Shown here: positions 9,120 to 17,983 of the stretch, in pieces
Numbering within the stretch: position 1 is the stretch's first letter
Layout of the letters: each line of letters starts with the position of its first letter
Assembly: GCF_031157275.1 (NCBI RefSeq)
Contig: NZ_JAVIFW010000012.1
Location: 62,001 to 126,000, forward strand
DNA length: 64,000 nt
Direction: 5' to 3'
Source: Streptomyces sp. LHD-70
GTDB lineage: Bacteria; Actinomycetota; Actinomycetes; Streptomycetales; Streptomycetaceae
Notes under the pieces: model-generated
What the model was told of the DNA's origin: nothing
Seen by the model: the letters and a program-made list of their open reading frames with translations, nothing else
The model's database searches: none
Position numbers and translations under genes: made by a program

Positions 9120-10340
9120 TCAGCGCAGCCGTCCGCCGCCGAACGCCCCCGAGCCGTCCGCCCGTTGCCACCACTCCTCCAGGGCCCGCTGGTCGAGGGC
9201 CAGCCAGTCCGGCGTACGGGCCACGAGCGCGTCGCCCAGGCGGCGGCCCAGGTCGACCAGGGTCCGGCCGGTGGGCGTGCGCTCGTCGTCGTACGCGTCG
9301 AGCGCCGTGCCCAGGTCATCAGTCCCCGTGAGGGCGCGCTCCAGTGCCGAGGCGTCCTGCAGCGCCTTGACCGCGCCCGCGCCGGTGTGCGGCCTGGCCA
9401 CGGTCGCCGCGTCGCCGAGCAGCAGCAGCGGTCCCGAGGTGTAGCGCGGCGCGGTGAAGTCGTACAGCGTCTGCACCGCGAGCTCCTCGCGCGCGGTGGC
9501 CTTCAGGAGCGTGGCCCAGTACGGCGGCAGCAGCGCGTCGGCGAAGCGGGCGAGGCGCTCGCGCTGCGCGTCGTCGAGGGTGTCGTCGTGCGCGTCCGGG
9601 GCGCCCGGCGTGCGGGCCAGACCGGTCGAAGGGGCCGTGTAGAGCACCCAGTTGACGCGGTGGCCCGGCGGGTCGGCCGGGCCCGTCGGGATGCGGTAGA
9701 CGATCAGATGGCCGCCGGGGAAGACCACATACGCGCACGCGTCGGCCGGCCAGCGCTCCGGATCCGGCAGCCGCTCCACCGGGAAGGCGCCGCGCCAGGC
9801 CGGATAGCCCGCGAACCGCGGCTCCACCTGCGCGAACGCCGCGGCCCGCACCACCGAGCGGTGCCCGTCCGCGCCCACGACCAGGTCGTACTCCTCCGCG
9901 CCCGCCGCGGTATGCACCGCTGCGCGGCGGCCGTCGCGGGTCACCTTCGTCACCGGCGTACCGGAGCGGATCTCCGTCCCGGCGGGCATCCGGCCCCGCA
10001 ACTCGTGCCAGAGAGAACCCCAGTTGTACGTACGGAAGGGGAAGACCGTCCCTGCGATCCGGCGGCCGAGCGGGTCCGGGCAGGCCGCGTCCCGCACATA
10101 CCAGTGCCGGTGGTTCAGCTGCACCCACGGCATCGCGGCGTCCAGGTAGCCCGCCGCCTCCAGCTCCGCGTACCGCGCGTCGTGCACGGCGATGCCCATG
10201 CCGCGCTCGCCCAGCCGGCCCGGCGCGCGTTCGTAGAGCGTGACCGTGTCCGCGCCCCCGCGCCGGGCCGCGAGCGCCGCCGCGCACCCCGCGATGCTGC
10301 CGCCGACGACGGCGACCCCGCGCTCCCGCTGCTTGTCCAT
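9120..10340 (-). CDS. FAD-dependent monooxygenase (PHBH-like)
   Basis: This 406-residue flavoprotein has the N-terminal FAD motif VAVVGGSIAGCAAALAARR (residues ~9-27), a central DLVVGADGHRSVVR motif (~150-164) and the C-terminal GDAATVARPHTGAGAVKALQ motif (~300-319). The family uses NAD(P)H and O2 to hydroxylate or epoxidise small organic molecules. It stands alone between two genes on different transcription units, convergent with the LppU-like gene, so the substrate cannot be inferred. The start ATG 10340 is the first plausible one. Confidence 0.8.
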   Translation of the reverse strand: MDKQRERGVAVVGGSIAGCAAALAARRGGADTVTLYERAPGRLGERGMGIAVHDARYAELEAAGYLDAAMPWVQLNHRHWYVRDAACPDPLGRRIAGTVFPFRTYNWGSLWHELRGRMPAGTEIRSGTPVTKVTRDGRRAAVHTAAGAEEYDLVVGADGHRSVVRAAAFAQVEPRFAGYPAWRGAFPVERLPDPERWPADACAYVVFPGGHLIVYRIPTGPADPPGHRVNWVLYTAPSTGLARTPGAPDAHDDTLDDAQRERLARFADALLPPYWATLLKATAREELAVQTLYDFTAPRYTSGPLLLLGDAATVARPHTGAGAVKALQDASALERALTGTDDLGTALDAYDDERTPTGRTLVDLGRRLGDALVARTPDWLALDQRALEEWWQRADGSGAFGGGRLR

Positions 10341-10457
10341 CCCGTACCGCCTTCCCCGTAGTAGATCGAGCAGTCCATCAACGGCCGTGCGGGGAGGGCA
10401 AGTTGGCGCGTCGGCCGATTGGCCGAAGCTTTTCGGCAGCGGGGCCCGGACACGGGT

Positions 10458-10497
10458 GTGCCCCCGCGGGCGCCGCTGGGGCGCGCCACGGGGGCAC
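10458..10497. terminator. Hairpin terminator downstream of aceB
   Basis: GTGCCCCCG at 10458-10466 pairs perfectly with CGGGGGCAC at 10489-10497, and the loop itself contains a GGCGC/GCGCC stem. It lies about 20 bp beyond the aceB stop codon on the minus strand. Confidence 0.6.
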
Positions 10498-10515
10498 GGT
10501 GAGGCGCGGTCGGAC

Positions 10516-12138
10516 TCAGCCGGCCAGCTGCTCGTACGCGGGCAGCGTCAGGAAGTCCGCGTAGTCGGCGTCGAGCGACACCGTCAGGAGCAGGTCGTGC
10601 GCCTGCTGCCAGTTGCCGGCCTGGAAGGCCTCGTCGCCGATCTCCTCGCGGATCTTGGCGAGTTCCTCGGCGGCGACCTTGCGGGTCAGCTCGGCGGTGG
10701 CGGTCTCACCGTTCTCGAAGACGACACCGGCGTTGATCCACTGCCAGATCTGCGAGCGGGAGATCTCGGCGGTGGCCGCGTCCTCCATCAGGTTGAAGAT
10801 CGCGACGGCGCCGAGGCCGCGCAGCCAGGCCTCGATGTAGCGGGTGCCGACCTGGACGGCGTTGCGCAGGCCGTCGTAGGTGGGCTTGGCGTCGAGCGAG
10901 TCGATCGCGATGAGGTCGGCCGCCTTGACGTCGACGTCCTCGCGCAGCCGGTCCTTCTGGTTCGGCTTGTCGCCGAGCACCGCGTCGAAGGAGGCCATGG
11001 CGATCGGCACCAGGTCGGGGTGGGCGACCCAGGAGCCGTCGAAGCCGTCGCCGGCCTCGCGGTCCTTGTCGTTCTTGACCTTCTCGAACGCGACCTTGTT
11101 GACCTCGGCGTCCCGGCGCGACGGGATGAACGCCGCCATGCCGCCGATCGCGTGCGCACCGCGCTTGTGGCAGGTGCGCACGAGCAGCTCGGTGTAGGCG
11201 CGCATGAACGGGGCGGTCATCGTCACCGCGTTGCGGTCCGGCAGGACGAACTTGGCGCCGCCGTCACGGAAGTTCTTGACGATGGAGAAGAGGTAGTCCC
11301 AGCGCCCGGCGTTGAGACCGCTCGCGTGGTCGCGCAGCTCGTAGAGGATCTCCTCCATCTCGTACGCGGCCGTGATCGTCTCGATCAGGACGGTGGCGCG
11401 GACGGTGCCCTGCGGGATGCCGACGTAGTCCTGGGCGAAGACGAAGATGTCGTTCCAGAGGCGGGCCTCCAGGTGCGACTCGGTCTTCGGCAGGTAGAAG
11501 TACGGGCCCTTGCCGAGCTCGATGAGGCGCTTGGCGTTGTGGAAGAAGTACAGGCCGAAGTCGACCAGCGCACCCGGGACGGCGCGGCCGTCGAACTTCA
11601 GGTGCCGCTCCTCCAGGTGCCAGCCGCGCGGGCGCATCACGACGGTGGCCAGCTCGTCGGTGTCCTTGAGGGCGTACGACTTGCCGGACTTCGGGTCGGT
11701 GAAGTCGATGTTCCGGGCGTAGGCGTCCTTCAGGTTGACCTGGCCGAGGACCACGTTCTCCCAGGTGGGGGCCGAGGCGTCCTCGAAGTCGGCGAGCCAG
11801 ACCTTGGCGCCCGAGTTGAGGGCGTTGATGGTCATCTTGCGGTCGGTGGGACCGGTGATCTCCACGCGGCGGTCGTTCAGGGCCGCGGGCGCGGGGGCCA
11901 CGCGCCAGGAGTCGTCCTCACGGATCCGAGCGGTCTCCGGGAGGAAGTCGAGCGTTGAAGTGCGGGCGATCTCGGCGCGGCGCTCGGCGCGGCGGGCGAG
12001 GAGCTCGTCACGCCGGGGCGTGAACAGCCGGTGCAGCTCCGCCACGAAGGCGAGGGCGGCGTCGGTGAGGACCTCTTCCTGCCGAGGCAGGGGCTCGGCG
12101 TCGACGATGGCCAGCGGGGACGGCGCTGGTGCGGACAT
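10516..12138 (-). CDS. aceB: Malate synthase A
   Basis: This 540-residue protein condenses glyoxylate with acetyl-CoA to malate in the cytosol. Length and motifs are those of the A form: [18 protein letters not shown] (~104-121), [20 protein letters not shown] (~230-250) and [14 protein letters not shown] (~338-351), close to the family signature. GGAAG precedes ATG 12138. Its promoter region carries an IclR-type dyad also found upstream of allantoinase, so it probably processes glyoxylate released by purine/allantoin breakdown rather than, or besides, that from the glyoxylate shunt. It is a single-gene unit with a terminator after it. No isocitrate lyase is present in the window. Confidence 0.97.
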   Translation of the reverse strand: MSAPAPSPLAIVDAEPLPRQEEVLTDAALAFVAELHRLFTPRRDELLARRAERRAEIARTSTLDFLPETARIREDDSWRVAPAPAALNDRRVEITGPTDRKMTINALNSGAKVWLADFEDASAPTWENVVLGQVNLKDAYARNIDFTDPKSGKSYALKDTDELATVVMRPRGWHLEERHLKFDGRAVPGALVDFGLYFFHNAKRLIELGKGPYFYLPKTESHLEARLWNDIFVFAQDYVGIPQGTVRATVLIETITAAYEMEEILYELRDHASGLNAGRWDYLFSIVKNFRDGGAKFVLPDRNAVTMTAPFMRAYTELLVRTCHKRGAHAIGGMAAFIPSRRDAEVNKVAFEKVKNDKDREAGDGFDGSWVAHPDLVPIAMASFDAVLGDKPNQKDRLREDVDVKAADLIAIDSLDAKPTYDGLRNAVQVGTRYIEAWLRGLGAVAIFNLMEDAATAEISRSQIWQWINAGVVFENGETATAELTRKVAAEELAKIREEIGDEAFQAGNWQQAHDLLLTVSLDADYADFLTLPAYEQLAG

Positions 12139-12218
12139 GAGCTGTCACTTCCTTCAGCGGGATGAACGGGTGCGGCCCGAAGGCCTCGGAGCCGCTGCGA
12201 CACCGGAAGACGGGTGGC

Positions 12219-12239
12219 CAGAACACGGCACTGAGTGCC
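12219..12239. promoter_or_regulatory. Dyad CGGCACTGAGTGCCG upstream of aceB (copy 1)
   Basis: The 21-mer CAGAACACGGCACTGAGTGCC contains a perfect 7+1+7 palindrome (12225-12239 plus the next base). A 19/21 identical copy lies at 12358-12378. A regulator site is likely; the protein is unknown. Confidence 0.5.
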
Positions 12240-12304
12240 GCGAAGGGGCATAACCGGCTTCTAGGCCGCCGGAGCGCGGGGCGCTTCTGACCAGTGGATA
12301 GTAG

Positions 12305-12337
12305 TTTCCTCATAGTGGAAGTTCAAGGTGTGTTGAT
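12305..12337. promoter_or_regulatory. Putative IclR (AllR-like) operator upstream of aceB
   Basis: TTTCC-TCATAGT-GGAAG (12305-12321) is a dyad with near-perfect 5-bp arms. It is followed by TTCAAGGTGTGTTGAT (12322-12337), a weaker TTCAA/TTGA pair. The same two elements occur between the IclR gene and allantoinase. It lies about 170-200 bp upstream of the aceB start. Confidence 0.6.
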
Positions 12338-12357
12338 GTCGAGATTCTCCGAGTCGA

Positions 12358-12378
12358 CAGAACATGGCTCTGAGTGCC
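12358..12378. promoter_or_regulatory. Dyad ATGGCTCTGAGTGCCAT upstream of aceB (copy 2)
   Basis: Second copy of the CAGAACAYGGCWCTGAGTGCC element, 139 bp from copy 1. The two copies bracket the putative IclR site in the aceB upstream region. The 372-bp gap 12139-12510 otherwise shows only GC-rich repeats near 12450-12510. Confidence 0.5.
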
Positions 12379-12510
12379 ATTCCGATCACTCCATGTTCAC
12401 TGCCCGGGAATGCGGTCGGTTCACACCGCGGGGCCCATTGCCGGGGCCACCGCCCCCGCTCACGGCCCGCGTCACCGCCCGCGCCCACTGCACCGGGTCA
12501 CCGCCCGCGC

Positions 12511-13128
12511 TCACTTCAACCGCACCAGATCCGCCTCCGTGTCGATGTCGTACGCCTCGGCCACGTCCCCGCACTCGACGCGCGTGATCTCCGCCTCGTG
12601 CTCCCGCAGATAGGCGCGCGCCCCGCGGTCCCCGGTCGCCGCCGCCGCGATCCCCGCCCAGCGCTCGGCCCCGAACAGCACGGGATGCCCGCGCCTGCCG
12701 TCGTACGCGGCACACACCAGGCTCGACGGGGACGCGCAGGCCGCCACCACTCGGCGTACGGCCTCCGCGCCGATGCCCGGCTGGTCGACGAGCGAGACGA
12801 GCGCCGCCTGCGCCGCCCCCGCCGAGAGCGAGGCGAGCCCGGCCCGCAGCGACGAGCCCATGCCCTGCTCCCACTCCGGGTTCTCGACCAGGACGCAGCC
12901 GTCGAGCGCGGCCTCCTCCCGTACGCGATCGGCCGCCGCCCCGATGACCACGTGCACGTCGGCGCAGCCGCCCGTACGCAACACCCGCACCGCGTGCTCC
13001 ACCAGGGGGCGGCCCCGGTACGGCAGCAGCGCCTTCGGCCGGCCGCCGAGCCGGCGCCCGCCGCCCGCGGCGAGCAGCAGCCCCGCGATGCGCGGTGCCT
13101 TTACCGCAGCCGGCTCGCTTTCCCTCAT
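12511..13128 (-). CDS. MobA/MocA-like nucleotidyltransferase
   Basis: This 205-residue protein has the NTP-transferase signature at its N-terminus (GLLLAAGGGRRLGGRPKALL, residues ~16-35), followed by a Mg-binding LVDQPG motif (~109-114) and GHPVLFG (~146-152), all typical of molybdopterin cytidylyl/guanylyltransferase-like enzymes. Such proteins mature the molybdenum cofactor of xanthine dehydrogenase-type enzymes, which would fit the neighbouring purine/allantoin genes. That link is inference, since no XDH gene is present here. The start ATG 13128 follows a weak AGG-containing leader. Confidence 0.85.
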   Translation of the reverse strand: MRESEPAAVKAPRIAGLLLAAGGGRRLGGRPKALLPYRGRPLVEHAVRVLRTGGCADVHVVIGAAADRVREEAALDGCVLVENPEWEQGMGSSLRAGLASLSAGAAQAALVSLVDQPGIGAEAVRRVVAACASPSSLVCAAYDGRRGHPVLFGAERWAGIAAAATGDRGARAYLREHEAEITRVECGDVAEAYDIDTEADLVRLK

Positions 13129-13522
13129 GGCTCAGCCTCCGCGATTCGGCCAACTCCGTCGTGCCGGTCCGGCCCGTCGAGCCGCGACCCGCTTATACCG
13201 CCAGCCTACGAACGCCTTCGCTGTCGCGCGGAACGGAACGGAACACTTCGCTCAGTCCCGGACACGGGGCGAGGTGGTCGAATTCAGTCACGGGAGTGGC
13301 GAGCGCGCCGCCGCGTGGCGTTTACTGACCCGCGTCCCCGGCGACCGACCATCGCAGGCAGGCCCCGTCTTGAAGGCAGGGGCCAGGGGGACCGGAGGCG
13401 CGGGGGAACCGCGGTGGGCGTGGCGGAACCGCCAGATCCACCTGAGGCATCAGATCCACCTGAAGCATCAGATCCACCTGACACGAGAACGGGCGCACGA
13501 CCGAGTGCGAGGGGGATGAGCT
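13129..13522. other. 394-bp intergenic region
   Basis: This is a divergent promoter region between the nucleotidyltransferase and the DUF5955-type gene. It contains a somewhat AT-richer stretch (about 13200-13270) and an 18-bp tandem repeat near its right end. No gene is supported. Confidence 0.6.
13433..13481. repeat. 18-bp tandem repeat CAGATCCACCTGARGCAT (2.7 copies)
   Basis: Two full units (13433-13450, 13451-13468) and 13 bases of a third lie about 40 bp before the start of the small DUF5955-type gene. They are not part of a supported gene. Confidence 0.9.
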
Positions 13523-13846
13523 GTGTTGCGAAGCGTGCGACAGAGACGACCGGTGGTGGGCGGTGACATGGATCCGAAGGTGGAGCGACTGCGCTCCGCC
13601 GTGTCCCGGCTGCGCCGCGAACTGGCCGCGTACCCGGCCGAGTTCCCGGACCGCGGCATCGCCGAGGACGAACTGGCCGCGCTCGCCGCGATGGCCGCGC
13701 ACGGCGCCCCCGAGGTGCCGCGGCTGCGCCGCTCGCTGCTCCTGATCGCGGGCTCCGTCGGCTCGGTGAGCGCCCTGACCGGCGCGCTCACCGACGTACG
13801 GGAAGCGGTGGACGTCTTCGGGGGACCGGGCCCCGCCTCGGCGTGA
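13523..13846 (+). CDS. Small conserved protein, DUF5955-like
   Basis: This 107-residue protein starts at GTG 13523 behind GAGGGGG; ATG 13568 is an alternative giving 92 residues. A charged helix (VERLRSAVSRLRRELAAYPA) is followed by FPDRGIAEDELAALAAMAA and a hydrophobic glycine/serine-containing C-terminal helix (LLLIAGSVGSVSALTGAL). It matches the small Streptomyces family I recall as DUF5955. Function is unknown; the last helix could be membrane-peripheral. It is convergent with the MocR gene, with a 7-bp repeat between the stop codons. Confidence 0.7.
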   Translation: MLRSVRQRRPVVGGDMDPKVERLRSAVSRLRRELAAYPAEFPDRGIAEDELAALAAMAAHGAPEVPRLRRSLLLIAGSVGSVSALTGALTDVREAVDVFGGPGPASA

Positions 13847-13849
13847 AGC

Positions 13850-13870
13850 GGGTGGCGGGTGGCGGGTGGC
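13850..13870. repeat. 7-bp repeat GGGTGGC x3 between convergent stop codons
   Basis: Three GGGTGGC units lie in the 27 bp separating the TGA of the DUF5955-like gene from the stop of the MocR gene. Confidence 0.8.
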
Positions 13871-13873
13871 GGG

Positions 13874-15340
13874 TCAGGCCACCCAGTGGCGGCGCCTGCT
13901 CTCACCGTCGGCCGTCGGCAGTCCTGCCGCCAGCGCCCTGGCCAGTCGGCTCACCGCCTCCACGCAGAGCTCGGCGGGCAGCGCGTAGGGGATGCGCAGG
14001 CGGTGCTCGTGCGTGCCCGGATCGGCGCCGAAGCGCGAGCCGCCCTCCACGCGTACGCCGTGGTCGAGTGCCGCCGTCGCCAGGGCCGAGGAGATCGGCG
14101 CGCCCAGATCCACCCACAGGCAGAGCCCGCCGGGCGGCAACTGCCAGCGCCACTGGGGGAGTTGCTCGGCGAGCGCGGCCGCGAGCGCCGACCGCTGGGA
14201 GCGAAGCAGCGGCAGCCGCTCCTTGAGCACCGCGTCCGTACGCTCGATCAGCTCGGTCGCGAGGAGCTGGTCGAGGACGGAACTCGCGATGTCCGTCGGC
14301 ACGCGGTGGGTGGCCAGCTCGGTGATCATCTGCGTGCTCGCCCGCACCCAGCCGATCCGCAGTCCGCCCCAGTGCGTCTTGCTCAACGAGCCGACGGTGA
14401 CGAGCTGTTCGCCCACACCGTGCCCGGCGAGCGAGGCGAACGGCGCGGGCGGCGGGACGTCGAGCGCGATGTCCGTGAGGGTCTCGTCGATGAGCAGCCA
14501 GGTGCCGGTGCGGCGCGCCGTGTCGAGAATCCGCTGGCGCTGCCCCACGGGCATCAGGCGGCCCGTCGGATTGTGGAAGTCCGGTACGAGATAGGCGAGT
14601 CGGGGCGCCGCCTGCCGCAGCGTCGACTCCGCCACCTCGGCGTCCCAGCCATCGTCCGTCACCGGCACGGGGATCGCCCGCAGCCCGCCCCTGCGGACCG
14701 CGTCGAGGACGTTCGCGTAGCTGGGGTTCTCCACCAGGACCCGGTCGCCGGGCCGGGCCAGGAGCGACAGGGTGAGCGACACCGCCTGCTGGGCGCCGGA
14801 GGTGATCAGGATCTGCTCGGGCAGCGTGGGCAGTCCGCGGCGCGTGAACCGCTCCGCCACCGCCGCCCTCAACTCCGGTAGCCCGTAAGGGTGGTAGCCC
14901 GCCGTCGCCGCGTGCCGGGCCATCGAACCCGTCACCGCGGCGAGCGCCTCGGCGAGCGCGCCCTGCGGTGCGTACGGGGCGGCCATGGCCAGATCGATGA
15001 CGTCGTCCGTCTCCGCGTACGCGACGTTGCTGGGCCGCCGGCCCTCGGGCAGGGCGGTCCAGGTGCCCGAGCCGCGCCTGCTGTGCGCGAAGCCGTCCGA
15101 GCGCAGCAGGTCGTACGCCGCCGTGACCGTGGCCCGGCTGATACCGAGGGCCGTCGCGAGCTCGCGCTCGGCGGGCAGCCGGGTGCGCAGGGCGATCCGG
15201 CCGTCGAGCAGCAGGGTGCGGACGCCCTGCGCCAGGGCGCGGTAGCCGGGCCGCTCGCCCGCGGTCGCGGTGAGGAGCCCCGCGAGCCGACGGCTGCCGA
15301 GGGTGCTGTCCACGGAACGGACCACCTGCATCTTCGCCAT
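13874..15340 (-). CDS. MocR-type GntR/aminotransferase transcriptional regulator
   Basis: This 488-residue fusion has an N-terminal GntR winged helix (ALAQGVRTLLLDGRIALRTR ... RLPAERELATALGISRATVT, residues ~35-75) and a full-length class-I aminotransferase-like domain (~110-480). The PLP lysine is visible in VGSLSKTHWGGLRIGW (~316-331). MocR proteins use PLP or an aldimine as effector and are usually autoregulated and divergent from a target. Here the divergent partner is a universal-stress-type gene, and a perfect 8-bp-arm dyad lies between them. YczR/PdxR-type members are the likely subgroup, but the effector is not readable. Confidence 0.9.
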   Translation of the reverse strand: MAKMQVVRSVDSTLGSRRLAGLLTATAGERPGYRALAQGVRTLLLDGRIALRTRLPAERELATALGISRATVTAAYDLLRSDGFAHSRRGSGTWTALPEGRRPSNVAYAETDDVIDLAMAAPYAPQGALAEALAAVTGSMARHAATAGYHPYGLPELRAAVAERFTRRGLPTLPEQILITSGAQQAVSLTLSLLARPGDRVLVENPSYANVLDAVRRGGLRAIPVPVTDDGWDAEVAESTLRQAAPRLAYLVPDFHNPTGRLMPVGQRQRILDTARRTGTWLLIDETLTDIALDVPPPAPFASLAGHGVGEQLVTVGSLSKTHWGGLRIGWVRASTQMITELATHRVPTDIASSVLDQLLATELIERTDAVLKERLPLLRSQRSALAAALAEQLPQWRWQLPPGGLCLWVDLGAPISSALATAALDHGVRVEGGSRFGADPGTHEHRLRIPYALPAELCVEAVSRLARALAAGLPTADGESRRRHWVA

Positions 15341-15353
15341 GCCAACTCCTCGT

Positions 15354-15379
15354 GATTGGCCCTACTGGGCGGGCCAATC
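15354..15379. promoter_or_regulatory. Putative MocR operator
   Basis: GATTGGCC (15354-15361) and GGCCAATC (15372-15379) form a perfect inverted repeat with a 10-bp spacer, 14 bp upstream of the MocR start. ATTGG-type half-sites are known for several MocR regulators. Confidence 0.7.
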
Positions 15380-15457
15380 ACTCTACAGACTGGGCGCAGT
15401 GGTCGGCCCCCGCGAGGGAAGTGGCCTGGATCGGACTGGCTGTGGGAGGAGGCGGCG

Positions 15458-16072
15458 ATGGTGCGGGAGAGCACGGTGGAGTACGTCGGTGAGGTGGCCG
15501 CGGGAGGTGATCCCGGACGGGTTGTCGTCGGCGTGAGCGGCTCCCTCGCGAGCCTGGCCGCCCTGCGCGCGGGCGCCGCCGAGGCCCGCCGCTCCGGCCG
15601 CACCCTGGTCGCCGTGCACGCCTGGGAGCCGCCCGAGGGCGAGGGCCTGTACCTGCGCCACCCGGACCGGGTCTGGGCCGCCCTGTGGAAGACCCAGGCC
15701 AGGATCTGCCTCGACCGCGCCTTCGACGAGGCGTTCGGCGGCGACCCGCAGGGCGTCACGGTGCGCCGTCTCGTCGTACGCGACCGGCCGGGCCCGGCGC
15801 TGTGCAAGGTCGCCCACCGGGAGTCCGACGTGCTGCTGCTCGGCACCCGCCCGTCCCGCCGTACGGGCGCTCCGCGCGGCCGCGGCGGGAAGGTCGCCCG
15901 GCACGTCCGCCGGCGCGCGGCCTGCACCTGGCGCCTGGTGCCGGGCCCGGCCCGCCCGAGGGGGGTGCGGCGCGCGCTGCGCGGTCTGCGCGCGGACGAC
16001 TTCCGTACGGCGCCCGCGCCGACTGCCGGGCGGGGTACGGGAGTTGGCGGGGACCGGTTCAGCGGCGGATGA
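15458..16072 (+). CDS. Universal stress protein (UspA-like)
   Basis: The start ATG 15458 is chosen for its GGGAGGAG leader; the frame extends upstream through the MocR operator without a better site. The 204-residue product has the UspA-type N-terminal strand (RVVVGVSGSLASLAALRAG), a middle VAVHAWEPPEGEG segment and VAHRESDVLLLGTR. The family's C-terminal ATP motif G-x2-G-x9-G is degenerate (GTRPSRRTGAPRGRGGKVAR), so nucleotide binding is uncertain. Divergent from the MocR gene and probably under its control. The 3' end overlaps the convergent response-regulator gene by 14 bp. Confidence 0.75.
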   Translation: MVRESTVEYVGEVAAGGDPGRVVVGVSGSLASLAALRAGAAEARRSGRTLVAVHAWEPPEGEGLYLRHPDRVWAALWKTQARICLDRAFDEAFGGDPQGVTVRRLVVRDRPGPALCKVAHRESDVLLLGTRPSRRTGAPRGRGGKVARHVRRRAACTWRLVPGPARPRGVRRALRGLRADDFRTAPAPTAGRGTGVGGDRFSGG

Positions 16073-16694
16073 GGCCGAGCCCGGTCGCCGTCGCCACCGC
16101 CGCGGTGCGGGAGTCGACGTCGAGCTTCGCGTAGATGCGCGCCAGGTGGGACTTGACCGTGCCTTCGGTGAGGTGCAGCCGGCCGCCGATCGCCTGGTTG
16201 GACAGGCCCTCGGCCACAAGGGACAGGACTTCGGTCTCGCGCCGGGTCAGCGTGGTGGCGGGGGTGCGGAGCCGGTGCATCAGACGGTCGGCGACGGCCG
16301 GGGCGAGCGTCGTCCGCCCGGTGGCGGCCGTGCGGACGGCCGCCGCGAGGTCCTCGGGCGGGGCGTCCTTGAGGAGGTAGCCGGTGGCGCCGGCCTCGAT
16401 CGCGGGCAGGGTGTCCGCGTCGGAGTCGTACGTGGTGACGATCAGGACGCGGGGCGCGCCGGGCCGCTCGGTGATCCGGGCGGTGGCCTCGGCCCCGCCC
16501 ATGCCGCGGCCGAACTGCAGGTCCATCAGGACGACGTCGATGTCCCCCAGGGCGGCACGCGTGACCGCCTCCTCGGCGGTGGCGGCCTCGGCGACCACGG
16601 TGAGGCCGGGCTCCGTCTCCAGAACGGCCCGGAGCCCGGCCCGCACCACCGGGTGGTCGTCGGCGAGCAGCAGGCGGATGGGGCTCTCGGTCAT
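16059..16694 (-). CDS. NarL/LuxR-family response regulator
   Basis: This 211-residue protein has a receiver domain with acidic pair ADD (residues 11-13), phospho-acceptor Asp in DVVLMDLQFGRGMGGAEA (~54-71) and the conserved Lys in GYLLKDAPPEDL (~105). The C-terminal LuxR HTH is TLTRRETEVLSLVAEGLSNQ...GTVKSHLARIYAKL. The start overlaps the kinase stop by 4 bp (ATGA), so the two are translationally coupled. By position it probably controls the divergent ABC exporter starting at 18156. Confidence 0.93.
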   Translation of the reverse strand: MTESPIRLLLADDHPVVRAGLRAVLETEPGLTVVAEAATAEEAVTRAALGDIDVVLMDLQFGRGMGGAEATARITERPGAPRVLIVTTYDSDADTLPAIEAGATGYLLKDAPPEDLAAAVRTAATGRTTLAPAVADRLMHRLRTPATTLTRRETEVLSLVAEGLSNQAIGGRLHLTEGTVKSHLARIYAKLDVDSRTAAVATATGLGLIRR

Positions 16695-17983
16695 CGGTCG
16701 GCCTCGGGTTCGCTGTCGGCGCGGGGGGCTGTGTGGGGTTCTGTACGGGAGTCTGTACGGAGGTCTGTACGGGGGTCCGTACTCGATTCCGTACCGGGTT
16801 CCAGGGGAAGCTCGGCGGTCAGGGAAGTGCCCCGGCCGGGGGCCGAGTCGAGGGTGAAGGTGCCGCCGAGGGCGTGCATCCGGGCGCGCATCGCGGCCAG
16901 CCCGAAGCCGCCGCTCTCCGGGTCTGGGGCGGGCAGCCGGTCCGGGGCGAATCCGGCGCCGTCGTCGACGACGCTGAGGGCGACGCGGCCACGGTGATGA
17001 CACAAGGTGACATCAGCGGTTTCGGCACCGGCGTGCTGGACCGTATTGGCAAGGGCGGACTGGGCGATGCGGAGCAGCGCCACCTCGTGCGCGATCGGCA
17101 GCGGCACCGGCTCGCCGTCGAGACGGAAACGCGCGGTCAGCCGGTGCCGGGCGGACGTGGTGGCGCAGAGCCGCTCCAGGGCGCCGGCCAGCGTGGTGCC
17201 CTCCAGGGCGGGCGGGGTGAGCGCCGCGACGAAGCGGCGGGCCTCGGCCAGGTTGTCGACGGCGGCCTGCCGCGCCTGGTCCACATGGCGGGCGGCGTTG
17301 CCCGGCGCTTCCGGCAGGGCCCGCTCGGCGGCGCGCAGCAGCAGCTGAATGCTGGTCAGTCCCTGGGCGAGGGTGTCGTGGATCTCCCGGGCCAGGCGTT
17401 CACGCTCCGCCAGGACGCCCGCGGTGTGCTGGGCGGCGGCCAGGTCGGCACGGGTGGCGGTGAGCTCCTCGATCAGCTTCCGGCGCTCCTCGCTCTCCCG
17501 GTACAGGGCCTGGTACCCCCACACCACGGCGACGGCCACCGCCGCTCCCAGGGCCGGGCCGATCGCCATGGGCGCGCTGAACGAGCCCTGGTGGGCGGCG
17601 AACGCGGCGATCGCCGCCACCGCCGTCGCGAGCACCGCGAGCAGCCCGGCACGGCGGGGCAGCAGGTGGAGTTGGAGGAAGTACAGCGGGAACGCCACCC
17701 ACACCCCGTCGGCCGACAGGGCGAGCAGGGCCAGCCAGCAGGCGCCCACACCGACCAGCCACCACGCGGCGGCCGACCGGGACCGCCGTATCCGAGGCAG
17801 CAGCGGGCCCGCCGCGTACACCAGGGCGCACACCACGGTCACGGTGATGACCGCCCCCGCGTGCGGCCGGCCGTCGGCCACCGCGCGGACGGCGGTCAGG
17901 GCGAGCAGGCCGACGATCAGCAGGTGCAGGCACCAGGCCAGGATCCGGGTGGTCGGGGTCAGGGACAGGGCGGTGGCGTTCAC
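16691..17983 (-). CDS. Sensor histidine kinase (HisKA_3 type)
   Basis: This 430-residue protein starts at GTG 17983 with only a weak ribosome site. The N-terminal part has five or six membrane helices (residues ~12-160), then a short coiled coil (ESEERRKLIEELTATRADL), the phospho-acceptor LAREIHDTLAQGLTSIQLLL (~195-215) and an HATPase domain with DDGAGF and GFGLAAMRARM. No large extracellular sensor domain exists, so it is an intramembrane-sensing type. After the catalytic domain there is a ~35-residue Thr/Asp/Arg/Glu-rich tail made of short repeats. It forms a two-component pair with the following regulator. Confidence 0.92.
   Translation of the reverse strand: MNATALSLTPTTRILAWCLHLLIVGLLALTAVRAVADGRPHAGAVITVTVVCALVYAAGPLLPRIRRSRSAAAWWLVGVGACWLALLALSADGVWVAFPLYFLQLHLLPRRAGLLAVLATAVAAIAAFAAHQGSFSAPMAIGPALGAAVAVAVVWGYQALYRESEERRKLIEELTATRADLAAAQHTAGVLAERERLAREIHDTLAQGLTSIQLLLRAAERALPEAPGNAARHVDQARQAAVDNLAEARRFVAALTPPALEGTTLAGALERLCATTSARHRLTARFRLDGEPVPLPIAHEVALLRIAQSALANTVQHAGAETADVTLCHHRGRVALSVVDDGAGFAPDRLPAPDPESGGFGLAAMRARMHALGGTFTLDSAPGRGTSLTAELPLEPGTESSTDPRTDLRTDSRTEPHTAPRADSEPEADR

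Noticed and set aside
12225-12240. CIRCE/HrcA element at the GGCACTGAGTGCC dyads
   Set aside because: The HrcA site needs TTAGCACTC-N9-GAGTGCTAA; here the arms have a 1-bp spacer and different flanks, and aceB is not a heat-shock gene.
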